From JAKZRT01 sp965247915 (lineage in GTDB: Bacteria > Pseudomonadota > Alphaproteobacteria > Rhodobacterales > Rhodobacteraceae): a DNA stretch of 64,000 nucleotides. A program made the translations under genes and the position numbers. The DNA is taken from contig OZ252048.1 of assembly GCA_965247915.1 (NCBI GenBank), positions 682,001 through 746,000 of the forward strand, written 5' to 3'. Positions within the stretch are counted from its first letter, which is position 1, and each line of letters starts with the position of its first letter. This document shows positions 33,993 to 43,547 of the stretch, piece after piece. The notes beneath the pieces were generated by a model. It did no database searches. It was given only the letters and a program-made list of their open reading frames with translations, and was not told where the DNA came from.

Positions 33993-34990
33993 GCGACATT
34001 CTGATCAAGGCCGAAGGGCTGTCGGTTGGATACCCGATCAGCAGCGGGATATTCTCGAAGCAGATCCTGAAGGCGGTCGACGACGTTTCGATCGAGATCG
34101 AGAAGGGATCGTTCTTCGGTCTGGTGGGCGAGTCGGGCTCGGGCAAAACGACGCTGGGGCGCGCTCTGTTGAATGCCGCGCCGATTACGGCGGGCGGCGC
34201 GCATTATACCGATGGCGAAGTGGAATATGACCTTGAAAACATCTCCAAAGAAGAACTGAAGGACTATCGCAAGCGCGCACAGCTGATCTTTCAGGACCCT
34301 TATGCCGCGCTTTCGCCGCGGATGACGGTGCGTGACATCATCGCTGAACCGCTTGAGGTGATGGGGATCACCAAAACGCGCCAGGAAACCGACAGCCGTG
34401 TGCGCGAGATCGCGGCGAAATGCCGGTTGAACCTCGAACACCTGCGCCGCTTCCCGCATGCGTTTTCCGGCGGCCAGCGGCAGCGCATCTCGATTGCGCG
34501 GGCGCTGGTATCGGCACCCAAGTTTATCGTCGCCGATGAAAGCGTCGCGGCGCTGGATGTGTCGATCCAGGCCGACGTTCTGAACCTTTTGAAGGAGATT
34601 CAGAATGAGATGGGCCTGACCTTCATGTTCATCAGCCACGACCTGAGCGTTGTGGCCCACACCTGTGATCACGTTGCGGTCATGTATCTGGGGCGGCTGG
34701 TGGAAACCGCGCCGACGCGCCAGTTGTTTGATGCGCCCCGGCATCCCTATACCAAGGCGCTTTTCTCGGCGATCCCGTCGCTTGACCCCGATGACCGCGG
34801 CAAGGCGCAAAAGCTCGAAGGCGAGATACCGTCGCCGACCAACCAGCCCACGGGCTGCAAATTCCATACCCGCTGCCCGCATGTAATCGACATTTGCCAG
34901 AAAGAAGAGCCGCGGCTGCAAGGCGACGGGTCGGGTCACGAAGTGTCCTGCCATCGCTGGAAAGAGCTGATGGAGGCGGTTCCGGCCTGA
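33989..34990 (+). CDS. ABC transporter ATPase (DppF/OppF-like)
   Basis: The 333-residue second ATPase has Walker A GESGSGKTTLGRALL, signature AFSGGQRQRISIARAL, Walker B FIVADESVAALDVS, and the C-terminal GCKFHTRCPHVIDIC cysteine region. The Walker B motif ends in DES instead of the common DEP, a minor variation. It is the last gene of the importer operon; the 264 bp that follow contain no gene. Confidence 0.9.
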   Translation: MSDILIKAEGLSVGYPISSGIFSKQILKAVDDVSIEIEKGSFFGLVGESGSGKTTLGRALLNAAPITAGGAHYTDGEVEYDLENISKEELKDYRKRAQLIFQDPYAALSPRMTVRDIIAEPLEVMGITKTRQETDSRVREIAAKCRLNLEHLRRFPHAFSGGQRQRISIARALVSAPKFIVADESVAALDVSIQADVLNLLKEIQNEMGLTFMFISHDLSVVAHTCDHVAVMYLGRLVETAPTRQLFDAPRHPYTKALFSAIPSLDPDDRGKAQKLEGEIPSPTNQPTGCKFHTRCPHVIDICQKEEPRLQGDGSGHEVSCHRWKELMEAVPA

Positions 34991-35254
34991 GCTCTACGGC
35001 ACTTGTTCACATGCGGACTGACCGGCCAAGCCGGGTCTCAGATGGCCGGTTCGGCGCCCCTTGACCAAGATGACTCTTGATTGAAACGCCCCGTAACATA
35101 GCGAGGATCGCGTCTGCCGTCGTGCTCTGGCCGTCGCGCCGCGCCGGCAAGCGCGCGGTTATTTGCCGGGGGCGTTGCTTTGATGGCTTACCATTTATCG
35201 CGGCTTGCTGGTAGGATCGCGCAACTTGCGGCAATTGGCGGAAAGGCGGACCAG

Positions 35255-35446
35255 ATGGGCGACGATTTCAACATGTCGATGCGGAAGTTCCTGAAACAGG
35301 TGGGCGTGACCTCGCAACAGGCGATCGAGGCCGCGATACGCGACAGCGGGGAACCCGAACGGTCGTTCGCGGCCAAAGCGGTTATCACCATCGAAGACCT
35401 GGGGTTAGAGCACGTCGTGACCGGCACGATCCGGGCCCAGGACTGA
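35255..35446 (+). CDS. DUF6494 family small protein
   Basis: The 63-residue protein has the family pattern FNMSMRKFLKQVGVTSQQAIEAAIRDSG followed by AKAVITIEDLGLEHVVTGTI. Function is unknown; members are small cytosolic proteins often found next to mrp. The ATG at 35255 is preceded by AAGG; a longer in-frame start at 35180 lacks conservation. It ends five bases before the Mrp gene, so the two are likely co-transcribed. Confidence 0.75.
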   Translation: MGDDFNMSMRKFLKQVGVTSQQAIEAAIRDSGEPERSFAAKAVITIEDLGLEHVVTGTIRAQD

Positions 35447-35451
35447 CCCGG

Positions 35452-36519
35452 GTGAGCGTTGATACTGAGGCCGTTCTTGAGGCGCTGAGGGCGATTGCCG
35501 ACCCGGTTGCGGGCAGTGACATCGTGAACAGCGGCGCGGTTCGGGCGCTGAATATCGAGGGCGAAACGGTGCGCTTTGTTCTCGAGGTCGATCCGGCCGA
35601 AGCCGCCAAATACGAGGCCGTGCGCATCGAGGCCGAGACCCGCGTCAAGGCGCTGGCGGGCGTCAAGGCGGCATCGGTGGTGCTGACCGCGCACAGCGCC
35701 AAAGGCGCGCCGCCCGATCTCAAGCCAAAAGCCAAGGCCACGCCAAAGGGGCCAGCCAAAATTCCCGGTGTGGCCCGCATTATCGCCGTGGCTTCCGGCA
35801 AAGGCGGGGTGGGGAAATCGACGGTTTCCGCCAATCTGGCCTGCGCGCTGGCCGCCGAGGGGCGTCGCGTCGGGCTTTTGGATGCCGACGTCTATGGGCC
35901 TTCGCAGCCGCGCATGATGGGGGTGTCGGGCGCTCCGGCCAGCCCTGACGGCAAGATCATCATCCCCAAGCAGGCGCACGGCGTCACGATGATGTCGATC
36001 GGGCTGATGACCGGCGAAGATCAGGCCCTGATATGGCGCGGGCCGATGTTGATGGGGGCGTTGCAGCAAATGATGATGCAGGTCCAGTGGGGCACGCTGG
36101 ATGTGTTGCTGGTCGATCTGCCGCCCGGAACCGGTGACGTGTCGATGTCGCTTGCTCAAAAAGCAGTGGTTGACGGCGCCATCATTGTATCCACGCCCCA
36201 GGACGTGGCGCTGCTGGACGCCCGCAAGGGCATCGACATGTTTGGCAAGCTGCACGTCCCGATTCTGGGGATGGTCGAAAACATGTCGACCCATATTTGT
36301 TCGAACTGCGGTCACGAAGAACATGTCTTCGGCCATGGCGGCGTCGCCAGCGAGGCGGCGAAACTGGGGGTGCCGTTGCTGGCCGAGATTCCCCTGCATT
36401 ACGACATCAGAGTGGCCAGCGACGGCGGCACGCCGATTGTGGCCAGCGCGCCGGACGGCCCGCAATCAGCGGCGTTTTTTGAAATTGCGCGGCGGCTGAT
36501 AGCGCAAGGCGTTGCCTAG
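35452..36519 (+). CDS. mrp: Mrp/ApbC/NBP35-type iron-sulfur cluster carrier ATPase
   Basis: The 355-residue P-loop ATPase binds and transfers Fe-S clusters to apoproteins. It has an N-terminal MIP18/DUF59 domain (residues 1-85), a linker rich in Lys/Pro, the deviant Walker A SGKGGVGKST (residues 115-124), DADVYGPSQPRMMG, DLPPGTGDV, and the cluster-binding CSNC in THICSNCGHEEH. It starts with GTG. Its stop overlaps the convergent tupA stop by four bases. Confidence 0.92.
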   Translation: MSVDTEAVLEALRAIADPVAGSDIVNSGAVRALNIEGETVRFVLEVDPAEAAKYEAVRIEAETRVKALAGVKAASVVLTAHSAKGAPPDLKPKAKATPKGPAKIPGVARIIAVASGKGGVGKSTVSANLACALAAEGRRVGLLDADVYGPSQPRMMGVSGAPASPDGKIIIPKQAHGVTMMSIGLMTGEDQALIWRGPMLMGALQQMMMQVQWGTLDVLLVDLPPGTGDVSMSLAQKAVVDGAIIVSTPQDVALLDARKGIDMFGKLHVPILGMVENMSTHICSNCGHEEHVFGHGGVASEAAKLGVPLLAEIPLHYDIRVASDGGTPIVASAPDGPQSAAFFEIARRLIAQGVA

Positions 36520-37319
36520 GGTCTGGCGTTAAAGACAAAAGGCGCCTGACCGCCGATGCGGTAGCCGTTGATCAGATTAGCGGCGCGGTCTGACACCAGC
36601 CAGGCTTCAAGGGAAGCAGCGGCGGCGTGGTTGGCGTGGGGGTGCCGGTCAGGGTTCACCGGAATGTACGCATATTGATTCGTCAGCGCCGGATCGCCTT
36701 CGAAAACGACGCCCAGATCACCCTTGTTGCCGAAATTCAGCCAACTGGCGCGGTCCGCCAGAACATAGGCGTTCATGCCCGAGGCCGTGTTCAACGCCGC
36801 CCCCATGCCCGCGCCGACAGACCGGTACCAGGGGCCGAAGGTCGCCGGGTCCATCCCCGCCGCCGACCACAGGCTCAGCTCCTTTTGATGGGTCCCGCTG
36901 TCGTCGCCGCGGCTGACAAACGGCACTTTGGCCGCCCTGATCCGCATCAAGGCCTGCACCGCGCTTTGCGCAGCACCGACGCTGGCGGTGTCGCCGCGCG
37001 GACCGGCAAGGACAAAGTCGTTGACCATGATCTCGCGCCGGTGCGTGCCAAAACCGCTGGCCACAAAGGCCTCTTCGGCCTGACGCGAATGCACCAGAAT
37101 TGCATCGACGTCACCGGCTTGGCCCAGGCGAATGGCCTGACCGGTGCCGACAACCAAAAGCTGGACCGTCAGATCCAGGTCGCTTTCGATCTCGGGCAAC
37201 AGGACATCGGCCAAACCCGAGTTGTGGAACGACGTTGTCACGGCCAGGCGCAGGGTTTCCGCCGCCATGCCCGGACCGGCCAGCAAAAGCCCGAGCAGCG
37301 CGGAGATCACCCGTGTCAT
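36516..37319 (-). CDS. tupA: Tungstate-binding periplasmic protein (TupA)
   Basis: The 267-residue protein has a signal peptide (MTRVISALLGLLLAGPGMAA) and the TupA ligand motif TTS at residues 28-30 (LAVTTSFHNSGL). Other family parts are VLVHSRQAEEAFV, VNDFVLAGP, FVSRGDDSGTHQKEL and INGYRIGGQAPF. It delivers tungstate (and possibly molybdate) to TupBC. Here the order on the minus strand is tupB-tupC-tupA, so the binding-protein gene is last; it overlaps tupC by four bases. Confidence 0.9.
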   Translation of the reverse strand: MTRVISALLGLLLAGPGMAAETLRLAVTTSFHNSGLADVLLPEIESDLDLTVQLLVVGTGQAIRLGQAGDVDAILVHSRQAEEAFVASGFGTHRREIMVNDFVLAGPRGDTASVGAAQSAVQALMRIRAAKVPFVSRGDDSGTHQKELSLWSAAGMDPATFGPWYRSVGAGMGAALNTASGMNAYVLADRASWLNFGNKGDLGVVFEGDPALTNQYAYIPVNPDRHPHANHAAAASLEAWLVSDRAANLINGYRIGGQAPFVFNARP

Positions 37320-38026
37320 TCGACAATATCTCCCCTCAGGAACTGACCGGCCTCGGGGGTTTTGGGATGGTCGAGAAATTTCTGTACAGGTCCCAATTCG
37401 TGCACCCGCCCGTTCAACAGAAACACAATATCGGTCCCCAGTCGCCGGGCTTGTCCAAGGTTGTGGGTCGACATGATGATCCGGGTGCTGGCCGCGGTGG
37501 CGGCGACAAGGATCGTCTCGATCTCGCGGGTGGCCGCCCCATCGAGCGCCGCACAGGGTTCGTCGAGAAACAACAGCGCAGGTTCGCGGATCAACGCGCG
37601 CGCCAAGGTGAGTTTTTGCCGCTCGCCACCCGAAAGGCGCGTCGCCGGCCGGTCCAGCGCGTGGCCCAGACCGATGCGGTCGGCCCAGCCCCGCGCCCGT
37701 GCCCGCGCCGGTCTGCGGGCGACGCCTTGCAAGCGCAGCGGATAGGCAAGATTGTCGAGCACCGACCGGCGCAAGACTACCGGCGTCTGAAAGACAAAGG
37801 CTTGCCCGGCGCGGGCCTGAATTTCCGGGCAGGACCAGATGATTTCGCCGTCGCTCAGGCGGGTGATCCCGTGCAGCATCCGCAGAAAGCTGGTCTTGCC
37901 CGCCCCGTTCGGCCCGATCACCACGGTGACGCCGACCCCCGAAAGCTCAAGGTCGATCGGGCCGATCAGCTGCTTGCCGCGGCTCCGCACTTCAGCGGCT
38001 TTCAGGCGCACCGGGAACATCTCCAT
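37316..38026 (-). CDS. tupC: Tungstate ABC transporter ATPase (TupC)
   Basis: The 236-residue ATPase has Walker A GPNGAGKTSFLRML (about residues 37-50), signature TRLSGGERQKLTLAR, and Walker B ALLFLDEPCAALD. It lacks the C-terminal molybdate-binding domain of ModC, as TupC does. The ATG at 38026 overlaps the tupB stop (TGATG); an upstream in-frame extension inside tupB is rejected. Confidence 0.88.
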   Translation of the reverse strand: MEMFPVRLKAAEVRSRGKQLIGPIDLELSGVGVTVVIGPNGAGKTSFLRMLHGITRLSDGEIIWSCPEIQARAGQAFVFQTPVVLRRSVLDNLAYPLRLQGVARRPARARARGWADRIGLGHALDRPATRLSGGERQKLTLARALIREPALLFLDEPCAALDGAATREIETILVAATAASTRIIMSTHNLGQARRLGTDIVFLLNGRVHELGPVQKFLDHPKTPEAGQFLRGDIVE

Positions 38027-38730
38027 CACCACCGACCCCCGCGTTCGGTTCCGGCCAGCCAATGCGTCGCCAGGTTCGCCGCTATGGCCAGTCCGATCAA
38101 GACAAAGCCCAGGGCCAGGGCCAGGGCAAAATCGCCGCGGCTGGTTTCCAGCGCGATGGCGGTTGTCAGAACCCGCGTCGCGTGGTCGATGTTGCCGCCA
38201 ACTACCATAATCGCACCGACCTCGCCGATGCCGCGCCCGAACCCGGCCAGCGCCGCGGTGAGCAGGGCACGCCGCGCGTCCCAGATCAGGGTGACAATCT
38301 TTTGGCGTGGGGTCGCGCCGAGCGAGATCAACAGGTCGTGGTAGTCGCTCCACAGATCTCGGATCGCCTGATGCGCGATCGAGGCGATCAGTGGCACGAT
38401 GATGATCGTCTGGGCGATAATCATCGCGGTCGGCGTGAACAGCAGGCCGAATACCCCGAAAGGCCCGGAGCGCGACAGCAGGATATAGACGATCAACCCG
38501 ACCACCACCGGCGGCAGCCCCATCAGCGCGTTCAGCACCCCGATGGTCAGGCGGCGGAGCCGAAACCGGCGAATGGCGATCAGCGCGCCAAGCGGCAAAG
38601 CGATCACGCAAGCGATCAGCAGCGCGGTCAGGGTGACGCGAAAACTGCGCAGCGTGATCTCGACCAGGCCGGGATCAAGCGTCACCACCATCCAGAACGC
38701 CTGGGAAAGGCCTTCCCACAGATCAGTCAT
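38026..38730 (-). CDS. tupB: Tungstate ABC transporter permease (TupB)
   Basis: The 234-residue permease has five membrane segments and the EAA loop LLISLGATPRQKIVTLIWDARRALLTAALAGFGRGIGEVGA. The segment SFRVTLTALLIACVIALPLGALIA near residue 30 is typical of TupB/ModB. It is the first gene of the tup operon. Tungstate or molybdate import would serve molybdopterin enzymes such as the xanthine dehydrogenase encoded later in the window. Confidence 0.88.
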   Translation of the reverse strand: MTDLWEGLSQAFWMVVTLDPGLVEITLRSFRVTLTALLIACVIALPLGALIAIRRFRLRRLTIGVLNALMGLPPVVVGLIVYILLSRSGPFGVFGLLFTPTAMIIAQTIIIVPLIASIAHQAIRDLWSDYHDLLISLGATPRQKIVTLIWDARRALLTAALAGFGRGIGEVGAIMVVGGNIDHATRVLTTAIALETSRGDFALALALGFVLIGLAIAANLATHWLAGTERGGRW

Positions 38731-38832
38731 GCGGCCCGTTCCCTAGCTTGTTCGCGCCCCTGCCGGTCACGCCCGCAGAAATGCACGAAAAGCTGCAAGA
38801 GGTAAAACCAAAACCAGCGGCAAATGCGCGGA

Positions 38833-39966
38833 TCAGTCGCGCAATAGATCGCGCGCGATGACCAGTTTCTGGATATCGCTGGTGCCCTCATAGATCTGGC
38901 AGATGCGCACATCGCGATAAATCCGCTCGACCGGGAAATCGGCCAGATAGCCATAGCCGCCGTGAATCTGGATCGCCGCCGAACACACCCGTTCGGCCAT
39001 TTCCGACGCAAATAACTTGGCCATCGAGGCTTCGCGCAGACACGGCAGCCCTGCGTCTTTCATCCGCGCCGCGTTCATCACCAATTGCCGCGCCGCCTCG
39101 ATCTCGGTCGCCATCTCGGCCAGCCGGAACGACACCGCCTGAAAGTCGGATATCGGGCTGCCAAAAGCCTTGCGGTCCCGCGCATAATCGCGCGCGACCT
39201 CCATCGCCTTGCGCGCCATGCCGACGGCCTGCGACCCGATGCCGATGCGCCCGCCCTCAAGATTGGCCAGCGCGATTTTGTACCCCTCGCCCTCGGCCCC
39301 CAGGCGGTTCCGGGCCGGAACCCGCAAATCGTTGAACGCCAGCTGGCAGGTGTCCGATGACTTGATACCAAGTTTTTCCTCGACCCGGACCACTTCGTAA
39401 CCGGGCCAGCCGGTCTCGACGATAAAAGCGCTGATGCCGCGTTTTCCGGCAGCTTTTTCGGTCACCGCAAATACGATTATCAGGTCGCCGTTCTTGCCGG
39501 ATGTGATGAATTGTTTCGCGCCGTTGATCACATAATGGTCACCATCGCGCCGGGCGGTGGTCTTCAGGTTCGACGCATCCGACCCGGCCTGGGGTTCGGT
39601 CAGGGCAAACCCGCCGATCCAGTCGCCCGAGGCCAGCCGCGGCAGGTAACGCGCCTTTTGCGCATCGGTGCCGTAGCGCACGATCGGCACGCAACCGACC
39701 GAGCTGTGGACGCTGAGAATGGTCGAACAAGCGCCGTCGCCCGCGGCAACCTCTTCGATGACGCTGGCATAAGTCTCGATCCCGGCCTCAAGCCCGCCAT
39801 AGGCCTCGGGCACCAGCATCCCCATAAAGCCCAGCTTGCCCATCTCGGTCAGCTCGGCGCGGGGAAACGCACGGGTTCGGTCGCGCTCACCGGCCCCGGG
39901 CCAAAGCTGCTCGTCCGCGAATTGCCGTGCCATGTCACGAATTGCGATTTGAGTTTCGTCCAGCAT
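38833..39966 (-). CDS. Acyl-CoA dehydrogenase
   Basis: The 377-residue flavoprotein introduces the alpha-beta double bond in acyl-CoA. It has the usual three-domain pattern: FALTEPQAGSDASNLKTTA (FAD contact), YVINGAKQFITSGKNGD, KLGIKSSDTCQL, and the catalytic Glu360 in QIYEGTSDIQKLVIARDLL. The protein is of short/branched- or medium-chain type by motif; isovaleryl-CoA dehydrogenase is possible but not decided. It stands alone between tup and the LysR gene. Confidence 0.9.
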   Translation of the reverse strand: MLDETQIAIRDMARQFADEQLWPGAGERDRTRAFPRAELTEMGKLGFMGMLVPEAYGGLEAGIETYASVIEEVAAGDGACSTILSVHSSVGCVPIVRYGTDAQKARYLPRLASGDWIGGFALTEPQAGSDASNLKTTARRDGDHYVINGAKQFITSGKNGDLIIVFAVTEKAAGKRGISAFIVETGWPGYEVVRVEEKLGIKSSDTCQLAFNDLRVPARNRLGAEGEGYKIALANLEGGRIGIGSQAVGMARKAMEVARDYARDRKAFGSPISDFQAVSFRLAEMATEIEAARQLVMNAARMKDAGLPCLREASMAKLFASEMAERVCSAAIQIHGGYGYLADFPVERIYRDVRICQIYEGTSDIQKLVIARDLLRD

Positions 39967-40274
39967 GCGACCGCTCCGCCCCTGATCGGGAATACCCTGC
40001 CTTTACCCCGTCACAACGCTCGGGTCCATGCGGCCTCGCATCGCGCCGCCCCGGGTTGTCCCAAACCGAACGCCGCCACAGGCGGGGCATGGGTTGCGCG
40101 ATGGCGGCGACTTTGGCGCGCGGGCTTCGGTAATCGAACCAAATCGTTTTGGTTCGAAAGCGGTCCACAGTCATGCCTGCCCAAGACAACGAAAAGGGGC
40201 CGGAGACTGCACTCTCCGGCCCCTTGAAAACTCGCTACATCGCATCACCTCGGGGGAAGGTGGGGGGACCCCTG
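39967..40274. other. 308-bp gap between acyl-CoA dehydrogenase and LysR genes
   Basis: No gene is seen here. The right part holds the LysR gene's terminator hairpin (40194-40225). The left part would contain the promoter of the minus-strand acyl-CoA dehydrogenase; no clear operator is recognised. Confidence 0.7.
40194..40225 (-). terminator. Rho-independent terminator of the LysR gene
   Basis: A perfect 13-bp stem (AAGGGGCCGGAGA / TCTCCGGCCCCTT) with a 6-nt loop lies about 50 bp beyond the LysR stop on the minus strand and is followed there by TTC after the stem's own two T residues. It is one of the strongest hairpins in the window. Confidence 0.8.
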
Positions 40275-41180
40275 TCACCAGACGTCGGGGCCCTTATCAG
40301 CAAAGGAATGGACCAGAAAGTCGATGAACGCGCGAACCTTGGGCTGGGTAAACCGGCCCGGCGGATAAACCGCGTATATGCCTTGGGTTTCGACCGGCAG
40401 GTTCGGGATGGCTTCTTCGATAATGCCCTGATCCAGGGCGTCGGCGTAAAGAAAGCTGGGCAGATAAGCGATGCCAAGGCCCGAAATGGCGGCGTTCAGC
40501 AGCGACTGACCGTCGTTGACCGTGAGCCAGCCAGCGGTACGCACCTGGCGCTTTTCGCCCGATGGCGCGGTCAGCTTCCACACTGAACCATTTGACTGGT
40601 TCGAATAATGCAACAGCTTGTGTTCGTTAAGATCGTCGATCTTTTCGGGCCGCCCGTACTGCGAGAAATATTCCGGGCTGGCGATCATCCGCTTCGATGT
40701 GTCGGTCAGCTTTCGGGCGCGCAGCTTGCTGTCTTCCAGCTCGCCGATGCGCACGGCAATGTCGAACCCTTCCGAGATCAGCTCGACATAGCGGTTGTTC
40801 AGCACCATGTTGACGGTAATGTCAGGAAATTCCTGCAAAAACTCGCCCAGAACCGGGCTGAGGTGATTGACCCCGAAATCGGTGGCCACCGAGATACGCA
40901 ACAGACCCGAGGGCGCCGATTGCATCGAAGTCACCAGGGCATCGGCCTCGCCCGCGTCGTTCAGAACCCGGCGCGCCCGGTCGTAATAGGCCAGACCGAT
41001 CTCGGTCGGTGACACCCGGCGGGTCGTCCGATTGAGCAGCCGCGCCCCAAGGCGGGCTTCAAGGCTCGAGATATGTTTCGAGACGGCGGACTTTGAGATC
41101 CCCATCTTTTTCGCGGCATCCGTAAAGCCACCCTGGTCAACCACGGTGGCAAATGCTTCCATTTCAGTAAGTCGGTCCAT
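40275..41180 (-). CDS. LysR-family transcriptional regulator (CrgA-type subgroup)
   Basis: The 301-residue protein begins DRLTEMEAFATVVDQGGFTDAAKKMGISKSAVSKHISSLE, a typical LysR helix-turn-helix, followed by the RRVSPTEIGLAYYDRAR linker and effector domain. The start at 41180 is set by the conserved N-terminus. It is separated by 134 bp from the frameshifted flavin oxidoreductase gene upstream, in the same orientation. Its targets are unknown. Confidence 0.86.
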   Translation of the reverse strand: MDRLTEMEAFATVVDQGGFTDAAKKMGISKSAVSKHISSLEARLGARLLNRTTRRVSPTEIGLAYYDRARRVLNDAGEADALVTSMQSAPSGLLRISVATDFGVNHLSPVLGEFLQEFPDITVNMVLNNRYVELISEGFDIAVRIGELEDSKLRARKLTDTSKRMIASPEYFSQYGRPEKIDDLNEHKLLHYSNQSNGSVWKLTAPSGEKRQVRTAGWLTVNDGQSLLNAAISGLGIAYLPSFLYADALDQGIIEEAIPNLPVETQGIYAVYPPGRFTQPKVRAFIDFLVHSFADKGPDVW

Positions 41181-41314
41181 ACTTAACCTTTGACAGCAGA
41201 CACCCCTCTGGTTGCGGTTATTGCCCCCAAATCGGGCAACAATACGCCCCTTGCCGGACAATGTTGCGATAATCCCGGGTTTCGGTGACGTCTCGGAAAC
41301 AGGCAAACGACCGC

Positions 41315-43379
41315 CTAGATGGCCGCAGCAACCCTTGTTCCTTGGTCGATGGCGCGTTTTGCGTCCAGTTCGGTGGCCACATCGGCGCCGCCGATTAAGA
41401 CGAATGTGCGGCCAATCGCGTCCAGCGCTTGCGCCAGGTTTCGCTCGGGCACCTGGCCGGCGCAAATCACCACGGTATCGGCTGCGATCACGGTCGGGCG
41501 CTCGCGCCCGGGGCCGAAACTCACTTCCAGCCCTTCGCCGGTGATGCGCTCGTAATTCACCCCGGCGATCATTTCCACCGCTTTGGCCTTCAGCGCGGCG
41601 CGGTGGATCCAGCCGGTGGTCTTGCCCAATCCCTTGCCCGGCCGCGTGGCCTTGCGCTGCAACATCGTGATCGCGCGCGCCGCCGGTGCGGGCTGCGCCC
41701 CTTCGGGGGCCAGACCGCTGCGATGGTCTTCGGGGTCGGCCACGCCCCATTCGCGCATCCAAAGGGCCGTGTCCTCGGTGGCCGAGGCGCCCGTATGCGC
41801 CAACTTCTCGGCCACGTCAAAGCCGATGCCCCCCGCGCCCACAATCACAACGCGTGCGCCAACGTCCGCGTTATGGCGCAGGACATCGACATAGCTCAGG
41901 ACGCGACCGCCACTCTGATTGGGATTATCGACCTCGCGCGGGCGCACGCCGGTGGTCAGGATCACATCGTCGAATTCTTCCAGGTCCTCCACGGCAGCGC
42001 TGGTGTTCAACTTAAGCGTGACTTGTGTCTGTCTCAGCATCACACCGGACCAAGCGACCAGTCCGTGAAATTCTTCCTTGCCCGGAATGACCTTGGCCAA
42101 GTTCAGCTGCCCGCCGATCTCACCGGCTTTCTCAAACAGGGTCACCGCGTGACCGCGCTCGGCCGCCGCCAATGCCGCCGCTAGCCCGGCGGGCCCGGCC
42201 CCGACCACGGCGACGCGACGTGCCTTCGCGGCTTGCCCGACAACAAGCTCGGTCTCGAAACAGGCGCGCGGGTTGACCAGACAAGTGCTGATCTTGCCCG
42301 CGAACGTATGGTCCAGACAGGCCTGGTTGCAGGCGATGCAGGGTGCGATCTGCGCCGCCCGGCCCGCGGCCGCCTTGGCGATGAAATCGGCGTCGGCCAG
42401 AAACGGGCGCGCCATCGACACCATGTCGGCGCAGCCCTCGGCCAGAACCGCCTCGACCACGTCGGGCGAATTTATCCGGTTCGAGGTTATCAGCGGCACG
42501 CCGACCCTGCCCATCAACTTTTGCGTGACCCAGACAAAGGCCCGGCGCGGCACGCTGGTGGCGATGGTCGGGATGCGCGCCTCGTGCCAGCCGATGCCGG
42601 TGTTGATGATGCTGGCCCCGGCGGCCTCGATCGCGCGGGGCCAGCGTGACCATCTCGTCGTGGGTCGAGCCATCGGGGATCAGATCGATCATGCTGAGCC
42701 GGTAGATAATGATGAAATCTTCCCCCACGGCGGCGCGCACCCGGGCCACCACCTCGACCGGCAGGCGCATCCGGTTCTCGTAAGCGCCGCCCCAGCGGTC
42801 GGTCCGCTTGTTGGTGTGGGTGACAAGAAACTGGTTCAGGAAATATCCCTCCGACCCCATCACCTCGACCCCGTCGTACCCCGCCTCGCGGGCGCGCGCG
42901 GTGGCCCCGTCGTACCCCGCCTCGCGGGCGCGCGCGGTGGCGGTGACAATGTTGGCGATCTGCTTTTCGATCCCCGCCTCGTCCAGTTCGCGTGGCGCAA
43001 ACGGCGAGATCGGCGATTTCACCGGCGACGGGGCCACGCATTCGGGGCCATATGCATAGCGCCCGGCGTGCAATATCTGCATCGCAATCCGCCCGTCCGC
43101 GTCGTGCACCCGCTCGGTCACGATCCGGTGGTTGGCGATGTCTTGGGGCGTAAAAAGCCCCGCCACGCCGGGAAACACCCCGCCCTCGCGATTCGGGGCC
43201 ATGCCGCCGGTCACCATCAGCGCCACCCCGCCGCGCGCCCGCGCCGCATAAAACTCGGCCACCCGGTTCCAGTCGCGAGTTTCTTCCAGCCCGGTATGCA
43301 TCGACCCCATCAGCACCCGGTTTTTCAGCACCACATGCCCCAGATCGAGCGGCGCCAGCATGTGCGGATAGCCTGTCAT
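41315..43379 (-). pseudogene. NADH:flavin oxidoreductase / 2,4-dienoyl-CoA reductase-like gene (FadH type), frameshifted
   Basis: Two overlapping minus-strand frames together give a normal-length (about 680-residue) FadH-type protein. The first frame has the FMN-binding TIM barrel (LAPLDLGHVVLKNRVLMGSMH, ILHAGRYAYGP, YFLNQFLVTHTNKRTDRWGG). The second has the 4Fe-4S cysteines (CIACNQACLDHTFAG, CLVNP) and FAD/NADPH domains (VVGAGPAGLAAALAAAERG, VVIVGAGGIGFDVAEKL). They are separated by one extra C near 42640: removing it restores MVTLARAIEAAGASIINTG. The first part also contains an in-frame 36-bp tandem duplication. Either the gene is dead or the extra C is an assembly error in a short homopolymer. 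Confidence 0.85.
42869..42940. repeat. Exact 36-bp tandem duplication within the FadH-like gene
   Basis: A 36-bp unit occurs twice head-to-tail without mismatch, duplicating the 12 residues ATARAREAGYDG in frame. The family has one copy before VEVMGSEGYFLNQF, so this inserts 12 residues near the substrate-binding part of the TIM barrel. Confidence 0.93.
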
Positions 43380-43547
43380 CGCGGTCTCCTAGTTGCGCCC
43401 GCGACACTGCCCCAGACGCCGCCGCCTGTCACGGGTGGCCGCTGCGTCATCCACGCGCCGCGCTGGGATATATTCGCCAAGAGAAAGAAAAAGCCACAGC
43501 AACCCGCCTGTCATCACTTTTCAATAAATACTCCGGGGGTCGTCGTT

